NCBI GenBank assembly: GCA_024233345.1
Contig: JACKPT010000001.1
Location: 1 to 64,000, forward strand
Source: Verrucomicrobiota bacterium
GTDB lineage: Bacteria; Verrucomicrobiota; Kiritimatiellia; CAIVKH01
Reading direction: 5' to 3'
DNA: 64,000 nt
Positions within the stretch are counted from its first letter, which is position 1, and each line of letters opens with the position of its first letter. Under the pieces are notes generated by a model. That model had not been told where the DNA came from, did not search any database, and saw only the letters and a program-made list of their open reading frames with translations. Of this stretch, positions 54,349 to 63,633 are shown one piece after another. A program made the position numbers and the translations under genes.

Positions 54349-55404
54349 ATGGCAAAAGCATCCAAAACGCCCGCAGCAACCGACAGTGCCGACAGCAAAA
54401 TTCCCGCCGCCCTCAGTGCGGTTCTCGCCCAGATCCAGAAGGAATTCGGCGAAGGCTCGATCATGCGCCTGGGAGCGGAAGATCAGAAGGTCAAGGTGCC
54501 CGCGATTTCCACCGGCTGTATGACCCTGGATATCGCCCTCGGGGTGGGCGGGGTGCCCCGCGGCCGGGTCATCGAAATTTTCGGCCCGGAATCCTCCGGC
54601 AAGACCACCCTGGTGTCCCACATCATTGCCAATGCCCAGAAAAAGGGGGGGCTGGCCGCGTTTATCGATGCCGAGCATGCCCTCGATCCCGGCTATGCCA
54701 AGAAAATCGGGGTCAACCTCGATGAGCTACTGGTCTCCCAACCCGACTCCGGGGAGGAGGCCCTGAACATTGCCGAAACCCTGGTCCGCAGTAATTCGCT
54801 GGATGTGGTGGTCGTCGATTCGGTGGCCGCCCTTGCCCCCCGGGCTGAGTTGGAAGGCCAGATGGGGGATTCGCATGTCGGGCTTCAGGCCCGGCTGATG
54901 TCCCAGGCATTGCGCAAGCTCACCGGAGCCATCAACCGCTCCAAGACCACCTGCATTTTCACCAACCAGATCCGGGAGAAGATCGGGGTCATGTTCGGCA
55001 ACCCGGAAACCACACCCGGCGGGCGTGCCCTCCGTTTTTATGCCTCGGTGCGGATGGATATTCGCCGGATTGGCCAGATCAAGGATTCTGCCGGCAAGGT
55101 GTATGGCAACCGGACCAAGGTCAAGGTGGTCAAGAACAAGGTCGCCCCCCCGTTCACCGAAGCGGAGTTCGATATTCTTTACAATGAAGGCATCTCCTGG
55201 ACCGGGTCGATTCTGGATGCTGCCCTCGATCACGGTCTGCTGGAGCGCCGCGGATCCTGGCTGTCCTTCGACGGCGAGCAACTCGGACAGGGCCGCGATG
55301 CCGCCCGCGAACTGCTCAAGTCCGATCCCGACATGCAGAAGAAAATTACCGATGCCATCTACAAGAAGATCGAGGAGCATGCTTCCGGCGCTAACAAAAG
55401 TTGA
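54349..55404 (+). CDS. recA: Recombinase RecA
   Basis: 351 residues. Walker A GPESSGKTT near residue 79, the conserved ITTGxMTLD-type entry (STGCMTLDIALGVGG), VVVDSVAALAPRAELEGQMGD, and loop 2 NPETTPGGRALRF. Strand exchange and SOS co-protease. The length is usual, with a Lys/Ala-rich N-terminus. AlaRS follows after 9 bases, a neighbour arrangement found in many bacteria. Confidence 0.98.
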   Translation: MAKASKTPAATDSADSKIPAALSAVLAQIQKEFGEGSIMRLGAEDQKVKVPAISTGCMTLDIALGVGGVPRGRVIEIFGPESSGKTTLVSHIIANAQKKGGLAAFIDAEHALDPGYAKKIGVNLDELLVSQPDSGEEALNIAETLVRSNSLDVVVVDSVAALAPRAELEGQMGDSHVGLQARLMSQALRKLTGAINRSKTTCIFTNQIREKIGVMFGNPETTPGGRALRFYASVRMDIRRIGQIKDSAGKVYGNRTKVKVVKNKVAPPFTEAEFDILYNEGISWTGSILDAALDHGLLERRGSWLSFDGEQLGQGRDAARELLKSDPDMQKKITDAIYKKIEEHASGANKS

Positions 55405-55413
55405 TCCCACCCC

Positions 55414-58059
55414 ATGACTACCCCCAGAACTGCGGCGGAAATCCGCCAATCCTTTCTCGACTACTTCCGCTCCAAACAGCACATCATTGTGCCCAGTTCC
55501 CCGGTGGTGATCCCCACCGATCCCACCCTGTTGTTTGCCAACGCGGGGATGAATCAGTTCAAGGAAATCTTTCTCGGGGCCAAGGTCAGCGAGGACAAAC
55601 GGGTTGCCGATACCCAGAAGTGCATTCGGGTCAGCGGCAAACACAATGACCTGGAGGAGGTGGGCATTGACACCTACCACCACACATTTTTCGAGATGCT
55701 CGGCAACTGGTCGTTTGGGGACTACTACAAGCGGGAAGCGATCGCCTGGGCGTGGGAGCTGTTAACCGGGGTCTGGCACCTCCCCAAGGACCGTCTGTGG
55801 GCAACCATCTACCAGGATGATGACGAGGCGGAAGCGCTGTGGAAGGATGTGACGGATATCGATCCCGCCCGGATTCTCCGGTTCGGGGAGAAGGATAACT
55901 TCTGGGAAATGGGGGAGACCGGTCCCTGCGGGCCCTGTTCGGAAATCCACATCGATCTCACCGAAAACGGTTGTACGCCCGACCAGGTGAATGCGGGTAT
56001 CGCCGAGGTCATGGAAATCTGGAATCTCGTGTTTATCCAGTACAACCGAAAAAGTGATGGCTCGCTGGAGGAACTGCCCTCCAAGCATGTGGATACCGGG
56101 ATGGGGCTGGAGCGGGTGGTCAGTGTCATGCAGGGCAAGAAGTCCAACTATGATACCGACCTCTTTCAGCCCCTGATTCAGAAGCTGGTCGCGATGAGCG
56201 GCAAGCCCTACGAAGGGGAGGCGGCGATTGCCATGCGGGTCATCGCCGACCATATCCGCACCCTCGCGGTCGCGATTGCCGACGGGGTTTTGCCCTCCAA
56301 CGAAGGACGGGGTTACGTCTTGCGGCGGCTCTTGCGCCGGGCGGTGCGGTATAGCCGCAAGCTGGATGTGCCCTCGCCCTTTCTCGGGGCTTTGTTGCCT
56401 GAAGTGGAGTCCATTCTGGGCGCGACGTTTCCCGAGTTGGTCGAGCGGCGCGATGCCATCCACCGCGCTCTGAAATCGGAAGAGGAAAGTTTTGCCGCGA
56501 CCCTCGATCACGGGATTACCCTGTTTGAGGAGGTCGCGTCCGAAGTGATCGGGAATCGCGGGTCCATCTTCCCCGGCGATGCCGCCTTCAAACTGTATGA
56601 CACCTTCGGGTTCCCGCTCGACTTGACCACCCTCATGGCTCAGGAAAAAAATCTGTCGGTGGATCAGGCTGGCTTCGACCAATTGATGTCCAGGCAAAAG
56701 AGCCGGTCCCGGGCGGCCGGCAAGGATGGTTCCCGTGCTGCCCAGGCGGATCTGGTTGCCGCCCTGGTAAACAAAGGCGTGAAGTCGGTGTTTACCGGCT
56801 ATGACCGGACCTCCCAGACCTCCACCATGCTCCAGGCCATCGGCGATGATGGTTTGACGGATCGGTTATCCGCCGGCCAGGAGGGCCGGATTCTCCTGGC
56901 CGAAACCCCTTTCTATGCCGAGTCCGGTGGCCAGGTGGGGGATTGTGGTTTCCTGCGCGGCGGACAGGGCGTGTTTGAGGTCATGGATACGCAAAAGCCT
57001 GCGGACGGATTGATCCTCCACATCGGCCGGATGATGGAAGGCACCCTGTCGGTGGGAGATGAGATCACCGCGGAGGTGGATGCATCGCGCCGAAGCAATC
57101 TGATGCGCCACCATACCAGCACCCACTTGCTGCAGGCGGCGCTCAAGCAATTTGTCAATGCGAGCATCAAGCAGGCAGGATCCATGGTCGCTCCAGACCG
57201 GCTGCGATTCGACTTCAGCCACTACGAAGCAATTTCCCATGAGCAGTTGCACCAGGTCGAGCAGCAGGTCAATGCATGGGTGATTCAAAATACCCCGCTG
57301 AAAACCTACTCGATGGCGTTTAAGGATGTTGCGGGCTCAGGGATCACCGCAGTGTTCGATGAGAAATATGGCGATGTGGTCCGGGTGGTGGATATCGGCG
57401 GGTTCAGCCGGGAGTTGTGCGGAGGCACCCATGTCGCCGCCACCGGAGATATCGGCTTGTTCCGGATCGTCGGAGAAAGCTCCGTGGCCGCCGGAGTCCG
57501 CCGGGTCGAGGCGGTCTGTGGCGCCAGCGCCTATGATCTGGTCAGCCGCGAGCACGATACCCTGCGCCGGTTGTCGCAGACCCTCAACATTCCTGTCGAT
57601 GCGGTGGCGGACCGGGTGGATCAATTGCTGGAGCAGATCCGGACGATGGAAAAAGAAAAACGACTGCAGGCGAAGGCGGCCGCCCAGGGGAAGACCGGGG
57701 ACCTGGTCCACCAGGCGGAAACCATCGGCGGGGTTCCGGTGGTGGTCGGCGACCTTGGCGATCTCGATGTGGACGGGATCCGTTCGGTGTATGACGGCCT
57801 GCGATCCCAGAACCCGGAAGCCGTGGTCCTGCTTGCCGCCCGCAATGGCGACAAGGTCAGTTTTTTGTGTGCCGCTCCTGATGCGGTTGTGGCGAAGGGT
57901 TTTCATGCCGGCAAACTGATCGGCCCCATCGCCAAGGCGGCCGGGGGCGGCGGGGGCGGTCGCCCCAACAAGGCCGAAGCCGGGGGGCGGGACCCCGCCA
58001 AAATCACCGAGGCCCTTGCCTTGGGCAAGGATCTGATCCGGCAGGCCCTCGAAGGGTGA
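55414..58059 (+). CDS. alaS: Alanyl-tRNA synthetase
   Basis: 881 residues, full length. Class II core at the N-terminus (NDLEEVGIDTYHHTFFEMLGNWSFGDYYK), the editing domain with zinc ligands HHTSTHLLQ near 566 and LCGGTHV near 669, and a C-terminal DHHA1-type domain ending with the Gly-rich KAAGGGGGGRPNKAEAGG. No clear Shine-Dalgarno precedes the ATG, so it is probably translated by coupling to recA. Three palindromes with 31-bp period follow its stop. Confidence 0.97.
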   Translation: MTTPRTAAEIRQSFLDYFRSKQHIIVPSSPVVIPTDPTLLFANAGMNQFKEIFLGAKVSEDKRVADTQKCIRVSGKHNDLEEVGIDTYHHTFFEMLGNWSFGDYYKREAIAWAWELLTGVWHLPKDRLWATIYQDDDEAEALWKDVTDIDPARILRFGEKDNFWEMGETGPCGPCSEIHIDLTENGCTPDQVNAGIAEVMEIWNLVFIQYNRKSDGSLEELPSKHVDTGMGLERVVSVMQGKKSNYDTDLFQPLIQKLVAMSGKPYEGEAAIAMRVIADHIRTLAVAIADGVLPSNEGRGYVLRRLLRRAVRYSRKLDVPSPFLGALLPEVESILGATFPELVERRDAIHRALKSEEESFAATLDHGITLFEEVASEVIGNRGSIFPGDAAFKLYDTFGFPLDLTTLMAQEKNLSVDQAGFDQLMSRQKSRSRAAGKDGSRAAQADLVAALVNKGVKSVFTGYDRTSQTSTMLQAIGDDGLTDRLSAGQEGRILLAETPFYAESGGQVGDCGFLRGGQGVFEVMDTQKPADGLILHIGRMMEGTLSVGDEITAEVDASRRSNLMRHHTSTHLLQAALKQFVNASIKQAGSMVAPDRLRFDFSHYEAISHEQLHQVEQQVNAWVIQNTPLKTYSMAFKDVAGSGITAVFDEKYGDVVRVVDIGGFSRELCGGTHVAATGDIGLFRIVGESSVAAGVRRVEAVCGASAYDLVSREHDTLRRLSQTLNIPVDAVADRVDQLLEQIRTMEKEKRLQAKAAAQGKTGDLVHQAETIGGVPVVVGDLGDLDVDGIRSVYDGLRSQNPEAVVLLAARNGDKVSFLCAAPDAVVAKGFHAGKLIGPIAKAAGGGGGGRPNKAEAGGRDPAKITEALALGKDLIRQALEG

Positions 58060-58071
58060 TCCCCGCCACGG

Positions 58072-58148
58072 TTCCAACGATTGGAAAAACCGCGCCAAAA
58101 AGTTCCAAGCCTTGGAAGATTTTTCGGCACCGTTTCCAATCGTTGGAA
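58072..58148. repeat. Three TTCCAA-N3-TTGGAA palindromes at exact 31-bp period
   Basis: Palindromes 58072-58086, 58103-58117 and 58134-58148, centres CGA, GCC and TCG. Between them are 16-base spacers, each with a run of T or A and a GGC(A/G)C or reverse-complement core. Same family as 50396-50446. They lie between alaS and the next outer membrane protein gene. Confidence 0.88.
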
Positions 58149-58247
58149 GATGCATCCCTCCGATCCCCGGCGGGAGAAATTCTTTCATTGTGTAAACCGG
58201 AAGGGGATCAGTAGTATCGGGGGGATATTGCACAGGAAGGTTTGGGT

Positions 58248-58823
58248 ATGAAAAAGTGGTTGATCACAATGTTGGTGGCGGGGTGCGCCTTGCCGGTTCT
58301 GGCGGAAAAGGAATCCGTCATTACCTACGAAGATCATTGGAACATGTATTCCAAGTTTGACCTTCAATTGGCCGATATCGGGGGAGACCTCGCCCCGATC
58401 GGCGGCATCTATGCCGGAGGTTTGCTCAATGACCGGTTTATTCTCGGGGTCGGTTTCAACAGTCTGCTTGGCAAGGTCAATACCGACTCCGCCTTCCTCA
58501 AGGATCTTGAATTCATGGATTTGTGGTACGCCGGCCTGCATACCGGTTATATCTTCCAGCCCGATGCACTGATTCACTATTCCGTGGAATGCCTGATCGG
58601 TGGCGGCCAGTTGGAGACGGAATCGGTCAGCGGGTTGAACAGCTCCGAGACCCTGTTCATGGTTCAGCCCACCCTTGGCGCCCGAATCAATATCACGGAA
58701 ACTTTTTCGATCGGTCTGAATGCCGGTTATCTGTATGTGGACGCAAGCGATACCGAAGCGTTGAAATCATCCGACCTTTCGGGGGCCACCGTTGGCATCT
58801 TCCTGCACTTCACCGAATTCTAA
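58248..58823 (+). CDS. Putative outer membrane beta-barrel protein
   Basis: 191 residues. A signal peptide (about 1-20, MKKWLITMLVAGCALPVLA) precedes alternating strands with terminal Phe (HFTEF). IGGIYAGGLLNDRFILGVGFNSLLG and TLGARINITETFSIGLNAGYLYVD are typical of small barrels. The start has AGGAAGG about 8 bases upstream. It lies 10 bases before the allantoinase start, so it may be the first gene of the purine operon and serve as a channel for the substrate; this is inference. Confidence 0.75.
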   Translation: MKKWLITMLVAGCALPVLAEKESVITYEDHWNMYSKFDLQLADIGGDLAPIGGIYAGGLLNDRFILGVGFNSLLGKVNTDSAFLKDLEFMDLWYAGLHTGYIFQPDALIHYSVECLIGGGQLETESVSGLNSSETLFMVQPTLGARINITETFSIGLNAGYLYVDASDTEALKSSDLSGATVGIFLHFTEF

Positions 58824-58833
58824 AGCGCCCGGG

Positions 58834-60186
58834 TTGACGCTGATCAGCCGTCGTGTGGTCACCCCGGGAGGGATTCGGCCAGCTGCGGTACACGTCCAAG
58901 CGGGGCGGATCCGTTCGATCACGCCGCCGGAAGAAGCGCCCTCCACCGCAGTGGATTGGGGCGATGCGGTACTCCTGCCCGGCCTGATCGATGCCCATAC
59001 CCATATCAATGAACCGGGAAGGGCGAACTGGGAGGGCTTTGAAACCGCAACCCTCGCCGCCGCGGCCGGTGGATTTACAACCCTCGTGGATATGCCGCTC
59101 AATTCTTCCCCGGTCACCGTTACGGCTGCGGCCCTCGAAGCCAAACGGGACGCGGCCGAAGGCAAGTTGGCGGTTGATGTCGGCCTGTATGGCGGGCTGA
59201 TCCCCGGCTCGGAAGATCACCTCGGCGAACTGATTCATGCCGGGGTGTTCGGGATCAAGGCCTTTCTCGTTGATTCCGGTCTGAGCGAATTTCCCCCCTC
59301 GGGTCTGCGCGAGCTCCGCCGGGCCATGGCGGTGCTGGGGGATGCCGGCCTGCCGCTGCTGGCCCATGCCGAATGGCCCCGACACCGGGCCATGCCGGCG
59401 GGATTCAACAACCGGGCTTATGAAAATTACCTGAACTCCCGGCCCCCTGAATGGGAGCTCGATGCCATCCTGCTGTTGATTGACCTCTGCCGGGAATTTG
59501 CCTGTCCCCTGCATATTGTCCACCTGGCCAACGCCGAAGCGCTTGCGGTGATTCAGGCCGCCCAGTTGGAGGGGCTGCCGGTTACCGTGGAAACCTGCCC
59601 CCACTATCTCTACTTCAGTGCGGAGACGATTCCGGATGGCGATCCCCGGTACAAATGCGCGCCGCCCATTCGAAAGTTGCGCCACCGCCAAGGGCTCTGG
59701 AACGGACTCCGGTCCGGTCTGATTCAGTGGGTCGCCACCGATCATTCGCCCTGTCCGCCGGAAATGAAACAGCTTCAATCCGGTAATTTGATGACGGCAT
59801 GGGGAGGAATTCCCGGGCTCCAAACTGCGCTGCCCGCGGTGTGGACCCGTTGGAAAGAGCAGGGGGGGAGCGTTTCTGATCTTGCCCGATGGTTCTCCGA
59901 AGCCCCCGCCGCATTCCTCGGGCTCTCGGGCCGGAAAGGGCGGATCGCCGAAGGCCTGGATGCCGACCTCGTGGTGTTCAACCCGGAAGCCTGCCACAAA
60001 TGGACGGACGACGATCTTCTGTATCGTCACCGGCTGTCCCCGTTCACCGGGGAATCCCTTTACGGACAAGTTCAAGCCACCTATCATCGCGGTTCGTTGG
60101 TCTGGCAAGCGGGAGACCGGGAGCCACGTCAACGCATGGGGCAAATTATCACCCGCCCGAAGGGCAAGTCACAGGAGGGATCATGA
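58834..60186 (+). CDS. allB: Allantoinase
   Basis: 450 residues, amidohydrolase barrel. Metal site DAHTHINEPGRANWEGFETA near 50, carbamylated Lys in GIKAFLVDSG near 139, HAEWP, HIVHLANAEAL, and ATDHSPCPPEMK near 300. This matches allantoinase in the dihydroorotase/hydantoinase group. It opens the ring of allantoin to allantoate. No ATG is near; TTG at 58834 is my choice because it avoids overlap with the preceding gene, and an ATG at 58792 is the alternative. It overlaps allantoicase by ATGA. Confidence 0.9.
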   Translation: MTLISRRVVTPGGIRPAAVHVQAGRIRSITPPEEAPSTAVDWGDAVLLPGLIDAHTHINEPGRANWEGFETATLAAAAGGFTTLVDMPLNSSPVTVTAAALEAKRDAAEGKLAVDVGLYGGLIPGSEDHLGELIHAGVFGIKAFLVDSGLSEFPPSGLRELRRAMAVLGDAGLPLLAHAEWPRHRAMPAGFNNRAYENYLNSRPPEWELDAILLLIDLCREFACPLHIVHLANAEALAVIQAAQLEGLPVTVETCPHYLYFSAETIPDGDPRYKCAPPIRKLRHRQGLWNGLRSGLIQWVATDHSPCPPEMKQLQSGNLMTAWGGIPGLQTALPAVWTRWKEQGGSVSDLARWFSEAPAAFLGLSGRKGRIAEGLDADLVVFNPEACHKWTDDDLLYRHRLSPFTGESLYGQVQATYHRGSLVWQAGDREPRQRMGQIITRPKGKSQEGS

Positions 60187-61175
60187 GTGGTCAAACACAA
60201 GAGGCGGCCGCCTTCACCGGGCTGATCGATCTTGCCGCAGAAATGCTGGGCGGCCAGGCGCTGGACGCCAGCGATGAGTTTTTTGCCCCCAAGGAAAATC
60301 TGCTTAAACCGGGCCGGGGCCGGTTTGAGCCGGATGTGTACACCGACCGGGGCAAGTGGATGGATGGTTGGGAAACCCGCCGCCGCCGGAGTCCCGGACT
60401 GGATTGGTGTGTGATCCGCCTCGGTTTGCCCGGGGTCATTCGCGGGGTGGATATCGATACCAATCACTTTCTCGGCAACAATCCCTCCTATGCCTCGATC
60501 GATGCCAAAAATGGCGAATCGGGGGATTGGGTGGAAATTCTCCCCCGGGTTCCCTTGCGCCCCGGCGCGCAAAATCTATTCGGGGTCATGAATCAGACCG
60601 CCTGGACCCACATCCGGCTGAATATTTATCCCGATGGCGGGGTGGCACGGCTCCGGGTGTATGGGGATGTCGCGGTGGACTGGCGGGTTCTTCCCGATGA
60701 GGATATCGATCTCGCCTGCCTCCGCTATGGCGGGAAAGCGGTGGCCTGCAGCGACCGGTTTTTTTCCCCGGTGGAAAACCTGATTCTGCCTGGCGAGGCC
60801 CATCATATGGGGGAGGGGTGGGAGACCCGCCGCCGTCGCGGACCGGGGTATGACTGGGCGATTATCCAACTTGGCCGGGCGGGCCAACTGCATCGCATTG
60901 AAATCAATACCCGCCACTTCAAGGGGAATTATCCGGACCTCTGTTCGCTGGACGGGTGCGTGGCGCCGGATGAGCCGGTGGATTCCCTGACCTGGCCGGA
61001 GTTTGAATGGGTCAACATTATTCCCAAGACCAGCATGAAGCCGGACCACCTGCATGTGTTTGAGGGCGAGTCCATATCCAATGCCGGCCCTTTTACCCAC
61101 GTAAAGTTGAATGTGTTTCCGGATGGCGGGGTCAGCCGCCTTCGGGTCTACGGGCAGATTGCCCAGGGACGGTAA
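60183..61175 (+). CDS. alc: Allantoicase
   Basis: 330 residues, two repeated jelly-roll domains as in the family: first DEFFAPKENLLKPGRG ... GWETRRRRSPGLDWCVIRLG (about 30-80), second DRFFSPVENLILPGEA ... GWETRRRRGPGYDWAIIQLG (about 195-240), each ending in VKLNVFPDGGVSRLRVYG or its counterpart. It splits allantoate into ureidoglycolate and urea. AGGAGGG precedes the ATG. uraD follows after 4 bases. Confidence 0.95.
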   Translation: MSGQTQEAAAFTGLIDLAAEMLGGQALDASDEFFAPKENLLKPGRGRFEPDVYTDRGKWMDGWETRRRRSPGLDWCVIRLGLPGVIRGVDIDTNHFLGNNPSYASIDAKNGESGDWVEILPRVPLRPGAQNLFGVMNQTAWTHIRLNIYPDGGVARLRVYGDVAVDWRVLPDEDIDLACLRYGGKAVACSDRFFSPVENLILPGEAHHMGEGWETRRRRGPGYDWAIIQLGRAGQLHRIEINTRHFKGNYPDLCSLDGCVAPDEPVDSLTWPEFEWVNIIPKTSMKPDHLHVFEGESISNAGPFTHVKLNVFPDGGVSRLRVYGQIAQGR

Positions 61176-61179
61176 CCCG

Positions 61180-61707
61180 GTGACCCTGGATATCCTGAAT
61201 ACCCTGGGCCATGAGGAGGCGGTGGCGGCGCTGCTTCGCTGCTGTGGTTCCATCACCTGGGCCAAGCGAATGGCTGGTTCCCGGCCCTTCTCGGGATTCG
61301 GAGCACTGCTCGCCCGGGCCGATGAATTGTGGGGGGAACTTTCCCGTCCGGATTGCCTCGAGGCTTTTGCCGCCCACCCGAAAATTGGGGATGTCCATCA
61401 ATTGAAGGAAAAGTTTGCCAGCACGGCGGACTGGTCTTCGGGGGAACAGAGCGGGGTCAACCACGCCGATGAACAGGTCCTGGAGAGGCTCGCGCTTGGT
61501 AATCAACGTTATGAGCAGACCTTTGGCTATCGCTTCATCGTCTGCGCGACCGGAAAGAGTGCCGCAGAGATGGTGGCCCTGCTCGAGGCCAGGCTCGGGC
61601 ATGCACCCGGGGACGAGTGGGCGGTGGCCTGTGATGAACAGGCCAAAATCATGAAACTTCGATTGGAAAAATTAGTGTCACCACCCTCATCATCGGACAC
61701 GAAGTAG
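61180..61707 (+). CDS. uraD: 2-oxo-4-hydroxy-4-carboxy-5-ureidoimidazoline (OHCU) decarboxylase
   Basis: 175 residues. Family marks CCGSITWAKRMAGSRPF, the catalytic His in AAHPKIGD, and the C-terminal YRFIVCATGKSAAEMVALLEARLGH. It decarboxylates OHCU to S-allantoin after hydroxyisourate hydrolase. A GTG start 4 bases after allantoicase is preferred to a longer ATG frame inside that gene. Confidence 0.93.
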   Translation: MTLDILNTLGHEEAVAALLRCCGSITWAKRMAGSRPFSGFGALLARADELWGELSRPDCLEAFAAHPKIGDVHQLKEKFASTADWSSGEQSGVNHADEQVLERLALGNQRYEQTFGYRFIVCATGKSAAEMVALLEARLGHAPGDEWAVACDEQAKIMKLRLEKLVSPPSSSDTK

Positions 61708-61733
61708 CGGACCGTAGGAAGGACCTGAACGAT

Positions 61734-63179
61734 ATGCGAACCACAACCTTTTCAGCCGCGGATCTGAAATCCGCCTCCCAGCGGCTCGACAAAGCCAATG
61801 CCGCCTTTGTCCGCCTGTACCCGGGAGATTCGCCGGACCGGCAGCCGATCCAGACCGTGTACGGCGGTGCCCATCTCTTCAAGGCCGAGGGGGCCACCCG
61901 GCTCGGAGCGATCGCCCTCCAATCCCTCGATGAATATGCACCTGACTTCATTACCTTTGCTCAGGCGTTGCAATTGCCCGGTTCCGAATCGCTGCCCTCC
62001 CGGCCGGATGCCCGGCGCAAGCTGATCGCGGCCGTGGCGCGAAAAAACGGACGTCATCACAAGACCCATCCCTTGGCCCCCCTCTACGCCACCGTCTATG
62101 ACCGGGTGCGGGACAAACTGGCCCGTGAGCCGGTGGAAGACTTTCGCATCGATTTTGAAGATGGGTTCGGCAACCGCTCCGAAAAGGAAGAGGATGAACA
62201 GGCGGTCCGGGCGGCCCTGGAAGTGGCCAAGGGGATGCGGCAGAAAAGTCTCCCCCCCTTTATCGGGTTTCGTATCAAACCGCTGTCCCAGGAATTAAAG
62301 TCCCGGGCGATGCGCACCATGGATCTCTTCCTGACCGCTCTGCTCTCCCAGACCGGCGGGGAGTTGCCGGAAAATTTTGTGGTGACCCTGCCCAAGGTGA
62401 CAATTCCCGAGCAGGTCGAGGCGGTGGTGGGGCTGCTCGGAAAAATCGAAAAACGTTTCCGGATGCCGGATGGCTCGATCAAAATCGAGCTGATGGTGGA
62501 AACTCCGCAGTCCATCCTGAACGCGAAGGGCGAGTGCACACTTCCCGGCCTGGTCGCGGTGGCGGATGGCCGGTGTAAAGCGGCTCATTTCGGGGTATAT
62601 GATTATACCGCCTCGAACAGTATCACCGCCGATCACCAGCACATGGACCATCCGTCCTGTGATTTTGCCCGGCACATGATGAAAACCTCCCTCGCGGGTA
62701 CCGGGGTGTGGATATCGGATGGGGCCACCAATATTCTTCCCGTCGGGCCGCACCGCGCCCCCAAGGGAAAGACCTTGACCGCTCGCCAGAAAAAGGAAAA
62801 TGCCGAGGTGGTCCATCGCGCGTGGCGCGTCATGTTCGGTCATGTCAACCATTCCCTGAAACACGCCTATTACCAGGGGTGGGACCTGCATCCGGCCCAA
62901 TTTCCCATCCGCTACGCGGCAGTCTACCTGTTCTTTCTCACCGGCCTCGAAGCCTCCTCCATCCGCCTCAAAACCTTTATCGAAAAAGCCGCTCAGGCCA
63001 CGTTGATCGGGGATGTCTTTGACGATGCCGCGACCGGGCAGGGGTTGTTAAATTATTTTCTGCGCGGCATCAATTGCGGTGCACTGACCGAGCAGGAAGC
63101 GACCGCGACCGGTCTCACCATCGCCGAGCTGCATGAACGCTCGTTCGTCAAAATTCTTGATGCCCGAAAGATGAGGTAA
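61734..63179 (+). CDS. DUF6986 / CitE-like TIM-barrel protein of the purine operon
   Basis: 481 residues. DYTASNSITADHQHMDHPSCDFARHMMK and IDFEDGFGNR recall the HpcH/HpaI-CitE superfamily (acidic metal ligands, phosphoenolpyruvate- or acyl-CoA-like chemistry). I recognise the full-length type as DUF6986, sometimes labelled phosphoenolpyruvate kinase and found beside allantoin genes in Actinobacteria. It lies between uraD and uraH on the same strand, with short gaps of 26 and 6 bases. Malate-synthase-like use of glyoxylate from ureidoglycolate is a reasonable guess, not shown. The C-terminal stretch HERSFVKILDARKMR is conserved-looking. Confidence 0.75.
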   Translation: MRTTTFSAADLKSASQRLDKANAAFVRLYPGDSPDRQPIQTVYGGAHLFKAEGATRLGAIALQSLDEYAPDFITFAQALQLPGSESLPSRPDARRKLIAAVARKNGRHHKTHPLAPLYATVYDRVRDKLAREPVEDFRIDFEDGFGNRSEKEEDEQAVRAALEVAKGMRQKSLPPFIGFRIKPLSQELKSRAMRTMDLFLTALLSQTGGELPENFVVTLPKVTIPEQVEAVVGLLGKIEKRFRMPDGSIKIELMVETPQSILNAKGECTLPGLVAVADGRCKAAHFGVYDYTASNSITADHQHMDHPSCDFARHMMKTSLAGTGVWISDGATNILPVGPHRAPKGKTLTARQKKENAEVVHRAWRVMFGHVNHSLKHAYYQGWDLHPAQFPIRYAAVYLFFLTGLEASSIRLKTFIEKAAQATLIGDVFDDAATGQGLLNYFLRGINCGALTEQEATATGLTIAELHERSFVKILDARKMR

Positions 63180-63185
63180 GCTGCC

Positions 63186-63536
63186 ATGCGTCGATCTCCG
63201 ATTACCACCCATGTCCTGGATACCGCCCGGGGAAAGCCTGCCCCCGGGGTTCCGGTGCGGCTGGAATATAAAGGTATGGAAGGCAAATGGCTGCTGGTCG
63301 GGCAGGCCCGGACCGATGACGATGGCCGACTGATGGCATGGCTGCCCGAGGCGTTTGAGCTTCGCGGCGGCTACTATCGAATGCTGTTCGATCTCGCCAC
63401 TTATGCCACCGACTCCGGCCAGGAGGCTTTCTATCCCTATGCCCATATTGCCTTCGAGGTAAAGGACACCAAAGCCCACTACCATATCCCCCTGCTCTGG
63501 AGCCCCTTCGGCTATTCCACCTATCGCGGCTCGTAA
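63186..63536 (+). CDS. uraH: 5-hydroxyisourate hydrolase (transthyretin-like)
   Basis: 116 residues. N-terminal ITTHVLDTARGKPAPGVPV and the C-terminal YHIPLLWSPFGYSTYRGS include the active-site His and Arg and the YRGS end that define HIU hydrolase against transthyretin. It converts hydroxyisourate from urate oxidase into OHCU, the substrate of uraD encoded nearby. Six bases after the DUF6986 gene. Confidence 0.96.
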   Translation: MRRSPITTHVLDTARGKPAPGVPVRLEYKGMEGKWLLVGQARTDDDGRLMAWLPEAFELRGGYYRMLFDLATYATDSGQEAFYPYAHIAFEVKDTKAHYHIPLLWSPFGYSTYRGS

Positions 63537-63572
63537 GCCACCGCCGTCCATCGCTGAACCCGGCCCGGGGGA

Positions 63573-63601
63573 TTGACAAAGCCCCGGTCCCCATTTCACA
63601 G
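63573..63601 (+). promoter_or_regulatory. Possible promoter ahead of the aquaporin gene
   Basis: A perfect TTGACA (63573-63578) with a GC-rich 17-base spacer, but only a weak -10 (TCACAG, 63596-63601). If real, the aquaporin has its own transcript besides reading on from uraH. Confidence 0.35.
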
Positions 63602-63633
63602 TGCACAGGTCAACCAACACCAAGGAGGCGGGT

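Noticed and set aside
50396..58148. CRISPR-like arrays at the 31-bp periodic palindromes
   Set aside because: Only two or three units per site, repeats are 15 bp with variable centres, spacers resemble each other, and no cas gene is present.
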